A stretch of DNA of 64,000 bases from Ophiura sarsii (GCA_035610835.1 CM069452.1:68172919-68236918), one strand, 5' to 3'; counted from the first letter of the stretch, positions 11,475 to 22,745 are shown. The notes: generated by a model from the letters alone, not told the origin. Numbers and translations: made by a program.

Positions 11475-11774
11475 TATGATTCATTTGGCAGATGACATCA
11501 ACAACAACAAATGTCCGCATTGCAATGTTGGGTTATACATGTACATTTATCTCGTATTTTTACATGCGAAGAGACTGTAAATTTCCGGTTATCCATTTTG
11601 CTATCAAAAAATGTAGAAGTTGTTGTGATACTGGCGACATTTTTTTCTCGAAACGTCAAGCATCATCCCCATGTTCATTCATCCATAAACCTTGTTTTGG
11701 TGTCAATGTATTACTTTAGGCAACATTCTGAACATACATGCATGTTTGCTGTATTCAATGTACTCTCTAGGCCA

Positions 11775-12350
11775 GAGACCCTATAACTATGGGACAAGTA
11801 TCTCGGAGACAAAGTCCCCCGTTTACTATGCTTAAATTGACGGATGATGATCTTAGAGGGGGCGCACTATCATGGTCGTAACAAACCAGACGACCTAAGA
11901 CACGGTGGATTTTATCGGCTCAAAACATGATTCGTGGCACAGAAATAGTACATCAATGGTAAAAAAAAGCTGATTGTGATTTAGAGTAAAACTTATTTAC
12001 TTTTATGATAGCAGAATTTAATTCTTATATGACACGAAACATTCAGAATTGGTTATTTGAAATTAATTTTCACGTGGAACAAAACACGAATTTCAAATTG
12101 TGGATGGCTTCGTCTGACAGTGACAGATGAGGGGCGTGGCGTTATTTGCATTTTATGAATATTGTAATCAGATCAGTTGGGAAGGACGCTGGATCGCAAC
12201 GATCGCAACGATCACATCGTGTGAGGTCATGAATAGTCATAATGAATGAATATTCATTCACAACGAATGATTGACAGTTTACGCTTAACATCCAGATGAT
12301 GAACTTATAGAGTGCGCTATACTGTGAAACAAAATCTCAACAATGGGCAG
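11775..12350 (+). repeat. Repeat family X, copy 2 (left part, interrupted)
   Basis: A second copy of the family at 9055-9640, colinear with it from 'ccctataactatgggac' to 'caatgggcag'. It is cut at 12350 by a 1.3-kb inverted-repeat element, and a few tens of bases resume at 13653 after a 9-bp target duplication. Confidence 0.72.
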
Positions 12351-12712
12351 TAGGGGGGTGGGGTACCGCGCCATTTTGTCCCGAAGCAATGGTTATGACG
12401 TCATATTTTTGTCGATTTTCAGAACTCTTGTATTGGATTTACGTGCAAAAAATATGCCCTTGGCATCATACTTTCCCAGGTATGCAGTTCATTTTAAATT
12501 TCAGATGTTCTAAAATGGATGGTTTTCTAAACAATTCGAGAAAGAAAATCGAACTGCACACCTCAGAATTGCAAAAAAAGCATAAAACAAGTCAACTTTT
12601 TTGTGCCTTTGAACAGAGTGGCGGCCGGGAAACGTGGGAATGATAATTTAACACAGTGCATTAACCCATGACCCATGATATAAATAAATTATTTGCTCAT
12701 GTGTTTTTCAAT

Positions 12713-12786
12713 TAGCACGTTTAGTGTAGTGGAGAGAACGTCGTCTTGGGAGCGAAAGGTTGTGGGTTCGAGCCCCATTAGGAGCA
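12713..12786 (+). tRNA. tRNA-like sequence (Pro-type anticodon loop) inside a DNA transposon
   Basis: It has an A box (TAGTGTAGTGGAGAGAAC), a 7-nt anticodon loop CTTGGGA (anticodon TGG, proline if functional) closed by a short TCGT/GCGA stem, and a B box in GTGGGTTCGAGCCCCA. The acceptor stem does not pair, so it is probably a tRNA-derived segment that keeps its internal promoter boxes rather than a working tRNA. The sister copy at 28587-28660 has loop CTGGGGA (anticodon GGG). Confidence 0.5.
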
Positions 12787-13066
12787 CTTTTTGTTTTATA
12801 TGCTGGATTTGCTTAGCCTGCCGGCATCATCTGTATGCTTGTCCACACGGACTGCTGGAGTTTAATACCGTATCAGTTACGCCATTTTTTTTCTCGAAAA
12901 TGTCAAACAAAATTACCGTTCTTTTAAAAATAAGGATTATAATCAAATTACAAACACATTTTGTGCGAGAGCAACACACACATTTGGCAAAAATGGCACA
13001 ATAAAAATCCGTTCGTTATAAATAGATAGATATGGTTAAATAATAAAACTATCGCAATTACAGTCG

Positions 13067-13135
13067 TTGATCTCTGTGGCGTGCGTCGGTTGACCATGTC
13101 GTTGGCAATCGGAAATCACGGGTTCGAAATTCCTT
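13067..13135 (+). tRNA. Second, more degenerate tRNA-like sequence in the same element
   Basis: An A-box-like 'tggcgtgcgtcggttgac' is followed at tRNA spacing by 'cacgggttcgaaattcc'. In the sister copy near 28245-28310 the B box is closer to consensus (GGGTTCGAATCTTCC). The stems are poor, so I treat it as a tRNA-derived fragment. Confidence 0.35.
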
Positions 13136-13821
13136 TTATTTTTCTATTTTTTAAACTTGATGGTAGATTAATGTAACATCATTGTTATGTCAATTTTTAT
13201 CAATTATAAATGCCGCCCATGCGTTTATAGTTTTATTTTTATTTATTTATCTATCATAAATGTATCCTTGATTTATTTAACTTTGTATCTAAACAATTAA
13301 AATGCGTAAACAATTATATTATTGCTCGATAAATAGAGTGATTTAACTTGAGTTCAGTTTTATTAATGATAGCAAAACTTGTTGTAAAACCATTTTTACC
13401 AGTGTGTCCAACAATTTCTCCTTTGCACACTTTGGTATACTTTCAGAGATGTCATTTTTAGCTTGTTATAGCTAGGTTATAAGCAAGTTTGCGACCGGGT
13501 TTGCGACCTCTATGATTTTAGGCTGGTAACACAAACCCACAGTGCATTTCGTTAAAACAGTGTAAATTATTTTTCCACGATACGTATCACGTGATAACCA
13601 CGATCGATTTCGCAAAATATCGCAAAATGGCGCGGTACCCCAACCCCCCCTAAATGGGCAGATAGGGTGTTACATCACCCTGTCTAGGCGCACCTGTTAC
13701 GGCTAGCTATTTACATTAGCTGCTAGTAGTACATTTGTCACCATGACAACATTTGTAACGGATGAGAGGTTACACACGTGTGGATTATTCTATGTTGAAT
13801 AGACTAATGCATACTTGCATA

Positions 13822-14250
13822 TAGGAAGGTTGGGTGGTGTAGTATTATAATATAATGTACGATATGATGGATACTCATGAAACTAAGGCAATGGTTTTGC
13901 ATAATGCTGATGTTTCATTAAATTTCTATATTTAAACTACAGGGTATTTGATAGTTGGATTTTAAAATGTGGTATAATTTCATTATATTTTGGATTTTAT
14001 TTTATGTTGTTACCCCTCCCAAATTTTCTTTTTTAAGGAAGTTTGGGTGGTGTAATACAATAATATAATGCATGATATGACAGGTTCTCATGAGATTAAG
14101 GTTATGTTTGCATAATGTTGATGTTTTCATTAATTTTCTGTATTTAAATTATGGGGTTTTTCGTATTTGGATTTTAAAAGAAGGAGGTGAAATTTCATTT
14201 TATTCTGGGCATATTTTATATTGTCACCCCTCTCAAATTTCCTTTTTTGA
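13822..14250. repeat. ~213-bp tandem duplication next to the RAG1-like gene
   Basis: Copy 1 runs about 13822-14036 and copy 2 about 14037-14250. Shared landmarks are 'ttgggtggtgta', 'tatgac/tgg...ctcatga', 'ttgcataatg', 'atttggattttaaaa' and 'cccctcycaaattt'. Copy 2 abuts the 5' edge of recognisable RAG1 homology, so the duplication may lie inside the original element or mark where its 5' part was lost. Confidence 0.7.
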
Positions 14251-14337
14251 GGGTGAGGTAGGTGCACGTGTATGGGGATCAGTTGTTTTTGAATCTGATA
14301 TCCCTTTTCCAGTTTTGGAACGTTTGGAGGATGGTAA

Positions 14338-16007
14338 AGCAAACACGAGGAGACATACCTACCAAGAACTGCCAAATATATTTTGGAGGGAGTTGTGGAT
14401 GAGGGATCTGCAGATTATTACCACACGCCTGCCAAAATGAATACTCCTACATTAGAGGACATTCCAATTGAACAATGTTCATTGAAGCCTCTAGATGTAC
14501 TTGATGGTCTTCCCAAAATGCCAGAGTTTCCTCTTCCATCATGCAAGGGTGTCCGCTACCCATATGCAGACGTCATTGCAAAAACTTTAGAAGAGTTGGA
14601 TGAGGAAGTTGATAATGGTATGAGGGATCATGGAATTTGTCATGATGATCCTGACATTATATTTAAGGCTACCATTAAGGATGGGGCAGATGGAATGGGA
14701 TCCATTTCCAAGTTCCAGGAAAAGGATGACAACTACCTTCCTGATAATGCCTTTAGGTATACCTTCGCCATCATCAAGATAGAAGCTATTTCAGAATCAG
14801 GAGCTCATGTTGTCTACCAAGCTACCAACCCGAATTCTGTAAAGATTAATCGCCCTTTACTGGAAGCCATTGCAGATGAAAATTGCCAGGCTACATCTTC
14901 AATTCTCATGGGTCCCATAGAGGAAGAGCGACATCGCTTAGAAAACTCTTTTATGAAGGTATGGGTTGGTAGTGGGAAGATCCGACGGTATGAGTTTTCT
15001 TTTTTTTTAGCATGATTGATGAGATGAGAAGTTAGACCGAGCTGATTGTGGATTGCAAGGAAGTGGGTCTAACTACATGTGCCATGTTCCATCAGAACAA
15101 GCTGCCAGGGTACAGCTTGGCGAGTTTTATAACCCGTAAATATCAGGAGACTCTGGAAACAGCCCAATACATGGTTGACAACCCTGATAAGAGATCAGCC
15201 AAAGAGTTAAAGGAAATGGCCAAAGGCATAAATGCAGTACCCCTGATAAGGGTTTATGCCAGTCAGAAGGGAATAGATGCCACTCATGCTGATATTAACT
15301 TGGCCAGTTTCTTCTATAAGCTCATTATCAGGGAAGTTGCCGGAATTCAGTCGTGGGCAGCAACTGCTGCATTAAAGCCTCAGCTGGAAAATAGTGCTAC
15401 GAGGTTTGATATCCACATTAGAAAGATGATTAGAATGGCTCCCAGCATGATGATGCCCGGTAACTATGCCCGTCAGCTGTTCAAATCTGAAAATAAGGAA
15501 ATCGTTCTGCAGCTAATTCAGAATTACACCAAACGCCTTCAGCTCGGACAAATCTTTCAAAAGCTACGATTTGTTCGGAGGTTATACCGATGTCATAACC
15601 CTAATACAGATTTCCCTGATGACATTCCTCTCTTAAAAGAGACAGCAGTTGAGATGGGCAAACTACTGAAGGATAACTTCAGCTATGCTACATGGCCCAA
15701 CTATATGCATAAAGTAATTAAACATAGCCAAGAGCTAATTGAGAGGGATGATGGAGCCATGACCATAGGTGGAATGAGTAGTGAGGGTAATGAAGGAGGC
15801 AACCACGTGTTTCGCTTTATACGAGACAATGTTGCTTACAAGGGTAGCACAATTGGGTCACTGACAGATGTGCTCAAAGTACATTGGCTGTACAGTAGTC
15901 CCACATTGGTAAGCATCGGGACAATCCAGCGAGGTCAAAATGCTTGCAGCCTGTGCCATAAATTAGGCCATAAAAAACCAACATGCCCACTTCTCAAAAC
16001 AAGTTAG
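14338..16007 (+). pseudogene. RAG1L: RAG1-like recombinase/transposase core (5'-truncated, one frameshift, one stop)
   Basis: The sequence encodes the RNase H-like core of a RAG1-like DDE transposase, which with RAG2-like would cut DNA at the element's inverted repeats. Homology begins near 14353 (TYLPRTAKYILEG), runs in one frame to the T9 run at 15000-15008, then continues in another frame to the stop at 16005-16007. All three catalytic acids align: Asp at 14689 (GADGMGS; D600 of mouse RAG1), Asp at 15291 (HADINLASFFYK; D708) and Glu at 15792 (SEGNEGGN; E962). The two zinc-ligand His (MHKVIKH) are kept, but the paired CxxC is reduced to one Cys. The C-terminus ends in a CCHC knuckle (CSLCHKLGHKKPTC), as in invertebrate RAG1-like proteins. 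The RING and nonamer-binding regions were not found. A TAG at 15033-15035 also breaks the frame. It converges on RAG2L. Confidence 0.9.
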
Positions 16008-17766
16008 GGGTAGTCTGTCCATTTTAATGATATAATTAATCATTGTTGTTATTGTTCTATGGATCATGACTGATTCTTTGTGACCCAGTTGCTTTCGTAA
16101 TGCCTTAAACCCAGTAGGAGTTTTGGTCTGCCATGTTTACGCATTCCTTCAATAGCTCCATGAGTTACCCTGTTTTCTAAGTTGCGTCATTGTGTATTCA
16201 TACAATCTATGTAGTGTTGAACCAATCAGGAAGCAGGAATCACAAATACGCGGAGTGCATTGAAAGTGTCCACTGCACTCCGCGTGTGCGCCGTTCAAAT
16301 CACGCAGTGCGCGTTTTGTTTTGATTCGTTGTTCAAGATTCGCGGGTTCGCCGATTTTCACTGCGGGTGTTAGCGAATTTGTTAAAGTGTTTTTAGTCGT
16401 TTTACATAGATCAAAATTATTAAAAAATGCACTTGCGCAAATGTCGATATGCTCACAATAGCACTCCCCCTTCGGGGTCGTGCCATTATTCACACATCAA
16501 CATCAGCGCGCGTGCATTGATTTGTCTAATTTCTCTCGAAACAACACATACGCATATATTGACCTATAATCAATATGTCCATTCCAAGGTATTAAGCTTG
16601 TTTGTTTGAAAGGCGATAGAGTTACGCATTCTGCCGTGTAGTTAACTTTTGGACGGGACATGTTTAGGAAGTCCTGTGTAAAAAAAACAAGTCACTTTGT
16701 GTGTGCTTGATCACTGACTGATAGTGATATATAATATGCAACAACAAAACCATTGATTAAATTGTGAATAAATTACAGTAAAACAAATTTATAGTTATAA
16801 AACAATTTTTGCCCATTTTCCATTTGTCAATTTTTTTCTGTAAAACAAATGTAGTTAACTAAAGATGGAGTAATGACATATTTTTTCTCTGTATTATATT
16901 TATATTTGAAGGCAATCTTAAAAAAAACTCAGTCTTACTTATTGGAGTTGCTGATATGTGGCCTTTTCAAATTGATCTTTGTTGTCTTCAGGTACCAGAC
17001 TGGATATATGTCGGATATGTGGAAACTGAATGATCTGTTACTGCAAGTGCATGAGGATTTAGTTCTTTGTACTTCAGGAGGACAAGTACATGTTTCACTA
17101 TAAGGCTCATTCACTCCTGACTAACATAACGCCTATGAATGAGCACTCCGCGCCAGGAGCGTAGAGCAAGGCGCGCGCATACTACCGCGATCTTCGCCGA
17201 ACTTCCGACGCCCGCGTATTGTGTTTGTTTCTTCAGCACGGAATAAAAATCAGTTACCTGATGAATGCAGTAGCATTATTAAAAACTCTGAGTAGTAACT
17301 CGTCCATTTGACTTTAATTTATATATATATATTATACATTTTGATCAAATTACAGGGTTACAAACTAAGGGATAAGCTTTTTGTCTTTGGGTTTGGGGGA
17401 TTATCAACATCATATAAACAACAAAAATATTAATAAGAATACACTTCCATACTCTTACGACAAACCATTTTGCCATAATGATTACAAAAAAACAGGGAAC
17501 ATTTACCATTGATTTAACATTAATGATGAAAATGGGCTTTTGTTAACATAGGCAGCATTTTCTCATGAAGGGCTGAGGATCTTTGTAAACTATTATATTA
17601 ACTGAATTTGAAAGTGATTGTATATTTATGCTTACCATAAGCTGATTATCTAAAGTTCTTAAGGGGATGTAATGTTTTGGCAGCATAAACATAAATACTG
17701 AATCAGTATCGTAGAAAAACAACTGGCTTATTTACAACTTGGGAAAAACATTCGAAACGGAGAACA
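16008..17766. other. Spacer between convergent RAG1-like and RAG2-like genes
   Basis: About 1.76 kb separates the two convergent stops. It contains a 12-bp-arm hairpin at 16248-16285 (ACGCGGAGTGCA and its complement), GC-rich 'cgcgcgc' words near 17170, and short open frames (for example 16873-17103) without recognisable homology. No third gene of a RAG element was identified. Confidence 0.45.
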
Positions 17767-18626
17767 TTAAGGAGAACATCTGGAACAGCGGTAGTCACCT
17801 TGTGGGGCTTCTTCCAAATCTTTGCAAAAAAAGATGATACCATTTTAGGCAAGCTCGAGTAGAGCACTGAACCCACTCGATCTCTTCATCATCATTGCCA
17901 TGATTGTGTATTGCTCATCACAATCACACTGGGCACATTCCACATCTCTCGTTGTAAAAATACTATATTGAGCTGATGACCCCCCTGCAATTAAAAGGGT
18001 ATCAGCTGCAATAGGGAGAAGAGTTCCCCCTGATGTAAATAAGCCAGGTGATTTCCCATGATATGAAGTTACTGATTTTGTATGTATGTCTATGATGTAC
18101 ATAGCATCAGAAGATGTACTGTATGAACTATTATCGATTGTGGCATCTTTCTGGGTGCAGCCTCCAAAGACAAAAAGCTTATCTTTTAGAAAGGCTGCAT
18201 CACAGAAAGACAAGTATACATTCCCATCTTCTGGCGAGCCTAATTCTACCCTCTGGCAACTTAAAATTCGTTCATCTAAATTATTTATATGAATAAGATC
18301 AACTGATGTGATGGGGAGTCTATGACTTGGTGTGTCGCCAATAAAATGTACTCCACCCACAAAAGCCACAGTACCCCCATCACCCATATCCCTTGCCCTT
18401 GTGTATGATGCAGCATGATAGCTCCTTGGAGTTATGCCTTGGATGGACCCTACATCATACCAAGTATATGACTCTAAATCTAAAAAGTAAAACGAACAAT
18501 CCAAACATTCCTCATTGGAAGATAGAATGGCACTGCCTCGCGTGCGATTGGTGTTGCCAGTCGACCCTCCAAACGTTAGTGCCATTTTCGAGTCCCCTAG
18601 TCTCGTCAACGAATGACCACTGCGTC
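17767..18626 (-). pseudogene. RAG2L: RAG2-like exon 3: kelch blades plus frameshifted PHD finger
   Basis: RAG2 is the kelch/PHD partner of RAG1, binding chromatin and stimulating cleavage. The exon opens at TTTGCAG|GA (18627) in phase 1 with RSGHSLTRLGDSKMALTFGG, which aligns with the RAG2 blade around 'YGHS...GVLFGG'. ECLDCSFYFLDLE matches the vertebrate CLPC/VDFE segment. Further blade cores are VAFVGGVHF, LFVFGGCTQ and LLIAGGSSA. The open frame ends at 17845. Past a 1-base slip in 17890-17925 and an extra T in the T7 run at 17826-17832, the next frames give WVQCSTRACLKWYHLF, then CKDLEEAPQGDYRCSRCSP and a stop at 17767. With CAQC (17926-17937) this supplies all C4-H-C3 ligands of a PHD finger. 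Confidence 0.87.
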
Positions 18627-19991
18627 CTGCAAATATAGTTCAAAATTTGAATGAAAAAGTTATCCACAGTTATCAGGAGTAACCCATTACCTAAAAAGCA
18701 ATATAGTGAGCGTGAAATGTCTTTAACTCTTAACTCTTAACTGAGCAAGTGCAAATAACCTTCACCTATAATACCATTGTATACCTGACATCCAGTTTGG
18801 TAAATGTTACTCTTTAAACAGTATCTTAGAAGTGTAAGTGTGCAATAAAATTAATAATGTACTATGTACATTGTTAACTTATGATCTGATCTGCATAAAA
18901 CTATTTTTTTTCATATTTTTCTTCAATATTATAAAAGAAAGAAAGTATCAGACGTGTTATTATAAAATAAATTAAGGGGCCATATCCAAACTCTCAGTGA
19001 TTTTATAGCATTTTTCTACCGATTTTACCCCGGTATTCCAACGGTATTCCGTTCTATTGTTAAAAGCATCGTAAAAAGATCGGTGATTAACTAGAGCCTC
19101 TGTACTTATCTGGCGTTAACAATAGAACTATTGTAGTACTCTCGATGGCTCAATTAGTGAAGCAGACACATGAAAGCGCGCGGAAGATTGTGTTATTAAG
19201 CTGACCAGTGATCACCCGACCCCCGTTGTGACGTAAAGGGCGACCCATTTGCCAGATTGTACACCTATCGGGTTTCTAGTACAAGTGCCAGGTTTTATCA
19301 TGGCAGGTGATAGAGGCTAATCGCGACACTCCTCAAACCCCGACTCAAACGAGATATGTTTGTAGCCGCCTATTCATTGCTAGGCTTATCGTAATCCACT
19401 CGTTAACTTCATAAGAATAATCCTCCTTCAAGTGGCCATTAAAGACTATTGTTCAGTCGTGGATGATTTTTGAGTAAGCAGTACAAGCATGGATAATGTT
19501 ATCATTGAATACTAAACAATATGGGAGCCAATAAACATACGTGTTATTGTTTTCTGGTTTAGGCATAATGTGTGTAATCAAGTAGCATTATGAATCTTAC
19601 TCCCCTAAATAGTGTCATTTTTCTGCGTTTTTAGACTATTTAAGAATGTTGCATACACTCTGAACGTGACCTAATAAATAATAAATATGAAGAAATTAAG
19701 TAATTAATGTAAATAAATAATATATAAATTAATAATTATATCAATAAAATAAACTGTATTTAGGCCTATTTATAATTAATTGATTGATAAATAATTAAAT
19801 AAACATCAACAATTAAGAAAGTAAATACAAAATAAATAAATAACGTTAAAATTATGTCAATATAAATGAAAACCCCGAACGGACGTATAATGAGAGAACA
19901 GTAATAAATATTATATTTCGGCATACTTAAAACCCTAACCGACCTCTAGCCAGACTCGACCGCTCTAAGTATAAAGCACAAGGAATATAAA

Positions 19992-20062
19992 CCGCCACAA
20001 AGATTCGAACGTACGGCCTGTTGATTGAGAGTCCTAATCTTTACCAACTGAGCTATTTCGAT
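19992..20062 (-). tRNA. tRNA-like sequence inside the Harbinger-like element (1)
   Basis: The minus strand has an A box TAGCTCAGTTGGTAAAG and a B box CGTTCGAATCT at tRNA spacing. The acceptor ends do not pair. A tRNA-derived fragment is likelier than a functional gene. Confidence 0.45.
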
Positions 20063-20320
20063 TTTCCTGAAATCCTCAGCGCTTTATACCCAAAATAGTT
20101 CTCATTCAACTATTCCCTAAATACACACGGATTTTTCAACACGGTGTTGTTGTCTGTAAAATGAGTCTATGATTTATTAGATTTAACGAATAACAAATCC
20201 CGTACTTTGTGAAACGATTCTTAAGTTATTTTCGTTCGGCCTATATATAATTTTTGAACAACATTAAAAGCTATTCGCGGTCTGATAAATGTACAATTTA
20301 ACAAAACCCCTAGTATACCC

Positions 20321-20322
20321 CC

Positions 20323-20352
<30 letters not shown>
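20321..20352. repeat. Poly-C tract
   Basis: A nearly pure C run of ~30 bases inside the Harbinger-like element. Similar tracts occur at 27718-27738, 28963-28988, 30083-30104, 52237-52259, 57474-57502 and 61585-61619. Lengths in an assembly are unreliable. Confidence 0.8.
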
Positions 20353-20353
<1 letters not shown>

Positions 20354-21107
20354 CACCTCCCAACTCAAAGGTTGCATTCATGACTCAACGATTTCTACGA
20401 AACTTATGTAAATCCCTATCGATTGCACAGTCAGACATCAAGGAATTACCTCAATAGAATCCACTTCACTCATGCGTGTCCGTAACAAAAGGTTCTTGTT
20501 CCCGTAGTATTCGTTGTTCAGATCAATTTGATGCAAGTCTTACTGTTCAAAGAATGACCTATACATTTGGCGGGTTAATTAAACGAGTATCCGTCAACAT
20601 GCGTGTTGATCTGTAGTATTTTCAAATTTGGGAACAGACTTTAGTTCCTACAAATATGACCGACTCATGGATGGCTTCTATTGCTAGTATTCACATCACA
20701 TTATCTAAATAAATATTCAATACATATAGCATTGAATATAATTTAAATTACAAAAAGGATTTGGTTTTACTGTCACGAGGAGGACAAGGAAAACATTCAA
20801 TTGTACCTGTCCAATTACTGTATCCGATTTCGTATCGAATAATGTTAAAATCCATGTTCTGTTTCTTATAATTTTATTGCTACTACTTATGTAGCTCCTT
20901 ATAATAAAACAACAATCAAAAACCACACACACAAAAAGCCCCCAACAAACAAAAACAAAAACAACAAAAAACAAATTCAACAGCCCCCCCCCCCCAAAAA
21001 AAAAAAAGTAAGAAAGAACAGAAGAAATAAATATAAAGGGATAACATAAGTAAATATAATCATAAATATGGGTAAAAACCGTGGGACGTACAAAATAAAG
21101 GTACTAC

Positions 21108-21198
21108 TGAGATCGAACTTACGATTCAATGGTATCTATATCAATATGAGTGTTCATAGTAAATCCGCTGCCCTACCAACTGAGCTAACCGGTACACA
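21108..21198 (-). tRNA. tRNA-like sequence inside the Harbinger-like element (2)
   Basis: The minus strand shows GTTAGCTCAGTTGGTAGGGC (a good A box and D arm) and, further than usual, AAGTTCGATCTCAG as a B box. The extra length between the boxes would need a long variable arm or an intron. It is probably a tRNA-derived fragment. Confidence 0.45.
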
Positions 21199-21439
21199 GC
21201 AATATCTTGTCATGCGCATTCAAATATATGGATAGGTTCACATGATTTTTAAAAAAAATGATAACACAATAATAGGTTTTATGAATAACAAAGCCCCTCC
21301 CCCAAGAAAAATAAATAACAAATATTAAAAAATAACAAAACGAAAACGTTAACAAAACAAAACAAAACAAAACAGAGAAATTGGAGACACAGAGAGAAAA
21401 ATAAGAAGAAAAGGGAAAAAACAGACAGAGAAGAAATAA

Positions 21440-21513
21440 TGATTGGTTGAGGAATTGAACCCGGGATTCCTGCGTGTGAGCGCTAGAGCGTGGCCACTAT
21501 GCTACACTAGACT
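21440..21513 (-). tRNA. tRNA-like sequence inside the Harbinger-like element (3)
   Basis: The minus strand reads TAGTGTAGCATAGTGGCCAC (A box), a possible anticodon loop CTCACAC (CAC, valine if real) and CCCGGGTTCAATTCC (B box). The acceptor stem is not convincing. It is the third tRNA-like sequence in this one transposon. Confidence 0.45.
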
Positions 21514-22487
21514 ATTACAATTTTGGCAAAGTCGTTGATAAATATATATTTAGTATGGAGTTATTCAAGCATCACATTTCTTATGCGTTGCTGATCCCTA
21601 AACTTTGTTTTCAAAATTAAAACAATGAAGCGATTAACATTTTAAAAAATGGGAATTGTTCTTTAGGATTTCAGCTTCTTCCCGGTGCTGTGCAATCATT
21701 TGACGCTCAATTCTCATAGCCCTAGTGAACGCAATACTGAAGCGATTACAGTTGTATGGTGGTTTCATGTTCCAAAGGGTAACAGGCCAAATGCAATGCG
21801 ATGTGACAGTTGACAACCAGCAAAGACCATTATATTCTATTGATAGGGAACATTGTATCGAAAATTGAAGAAAGGACAAAAGTCGGAAACAATATCCTCT
21901 CTAAACTAATGACTTGGATTGTATATTGTATAATACATAAGTATTATATTGTATAATACTTCCAAACACGATGGTTAATATATTACGCCCCTCCGTCATC
22001 ACCCATCCATTATACAAATATGTTACGTGACCTATCGCCAAAATGTTTTCAGCATTGATTTTAATGGAATGAAGGGGGAAATGGGCTACTTTCACAATAT
22101 CATGGCAATACTGCGCCGAACAATAGATGAATATGTCTAGACGACCAGATACATTGATCGGCGGTGAACGTAAACATTTTACGATCGGATTTAAAAAGCT
22201 TATAGTATTTCTTAAAGAATATATATAACACAATCTTCCTCGCGCTTTCATGTGTCTGTTTCACTAATTGAGCCATCGAGAGTACTACAATAGTTCTATT
22301 GTTAACGCCAGATAAGTACAGAGGCTCTAGTTAATCACCGATCTTTTTCCGATGCTTTTAACAATAGAACGAAATACCGTTGGAATACCGGGGTAAAATC
22401 GGTAGAGAGTTTGGATATGGCCCCTAAGTTTGATTTAAGTGCTTGTGTTATTGTTCTTTTTTTTCTGACATAGTCATCGAGTGTTAC

Positions 22488-22745
22488 CTTCTGGAATAGA
22501 TCCGTGTTGCTCCGTTGGTATACTATTACTCCTACTTGGAGCAAGTTGTCCCGGTGCTGCATATTTCGTAACATCAAAAGTCACTTTTCCCCTTACTCTC
22601 TTGTACTCCAGTTGGAATAGGTTTTGATTTTTGGTCATTAGTTCACCACCTCTGCTCCAAACTATTCCTCCACCCCAAACTACAATCTTCCTATCCTCCC
22701 AAACCTCATCCATACCAGGACTGTCCAAGCCAGGAAACTCTGCAC
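22488..22745 (-). CDS. RAG2L: RAG2-like exon 2
   Basis: An 86-codon internal exon (258 nt, phase 1 on both sides) with acceptor TCTGGTAG|GT at 22746 and donor GAAG|GTAACA at 22487. It encodes a kelch blade beginning DRKIVVWGGG and running through LFQLEYKRVRGKVTFDV to HGSIPEG. Splicing to exon 3 gives SIPEG-RSGHS, colinear with 'VPEARYGHS' of vertebrate RAG2. The position, blade spacing and phases together identify it. The next intron houses the Harbinger-like insertion. Confidence 0.85.

Larger units (their letters stand above)
12351..13652 (+). mobile_element. 1.3-kb TIR element with 9-bp TSD and tRNA-like cargo, copy 1
   Basis: The ends are inverted copies (TAGGGGGGTGGGGTACCGCG outward, continuing CCATTTTG). 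The insertion is flanked by the exact 9-bp duplication AATGGGCAG (12342-12350 and 13653-13661). The sister copy at 27718-28989 has a different 9-bp duplication. 9-bp TSDs fit Mutator-like elements best, though other superfamilies are possible. There is no transposase, so it is non-autonomous. It carries two tRNA-like sequences (12713-12786 and about 13067-13135). Confidence 0.8.
18976..22424. mobile_element. 3.4-kb Harbinger-like element with ~220-bp TIRs and TAA duplication
   Basis: The two ends are inverted copies for ~220 bp, starting GGGGCCATATCCAAACTCTC. The left arm has an extra ~22 bp. TAA is duplicated at 18973-18975 and 22425-22427. A GGG-type terminus with a 3-bp TWA target is typical of PIF/Harbinger elements. 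The interior has no DDE or Myb-like frame, so it is non-autonomous. It lies entirely in the second intron of RAG2L and interrupts no exon. A related terminus is present at 63136-63351. Confidence 0.82.

Noticed and set aside
13539..13560. CACAGTG, a recombination-signal heptamer, upstream of RAG1L
   Set aside because: It lies inside the 9-bp-TSD transposon and is also present in its copy at 27718-28989, so it is not an end of the RAG element. No nonamer at proper spacing.
14090..14337. Open frame just upstream of the RAG1-like core as its N-terminal part
   Set aside because: Most of it lies in the tandem duplication (copy 2, 14037-14250), is in a different frame and shows no resemblance to the RAG1 nonamer-binding or RING regions.
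14383..14402. TTG at 14383 as the start of the RAG1-like protein
   Set aside because: Homology extends upstream in the same frame (TYLPRTAKYI), back to a stop at 14335. The fragment is truncated and the true start is not present.
14959..15010. A possible 52-nt GT-AG intron in RAG1L (GTATGG donor, T9-AG acceptor) that would remove the frame break
   Set aside because: The segment itself aligns with RAG1 (GSGKIRRYEFSFF), and splicing it out leads to an immediate TGA (CAT GAT TGA). A slip in the T run explains the frame change better.
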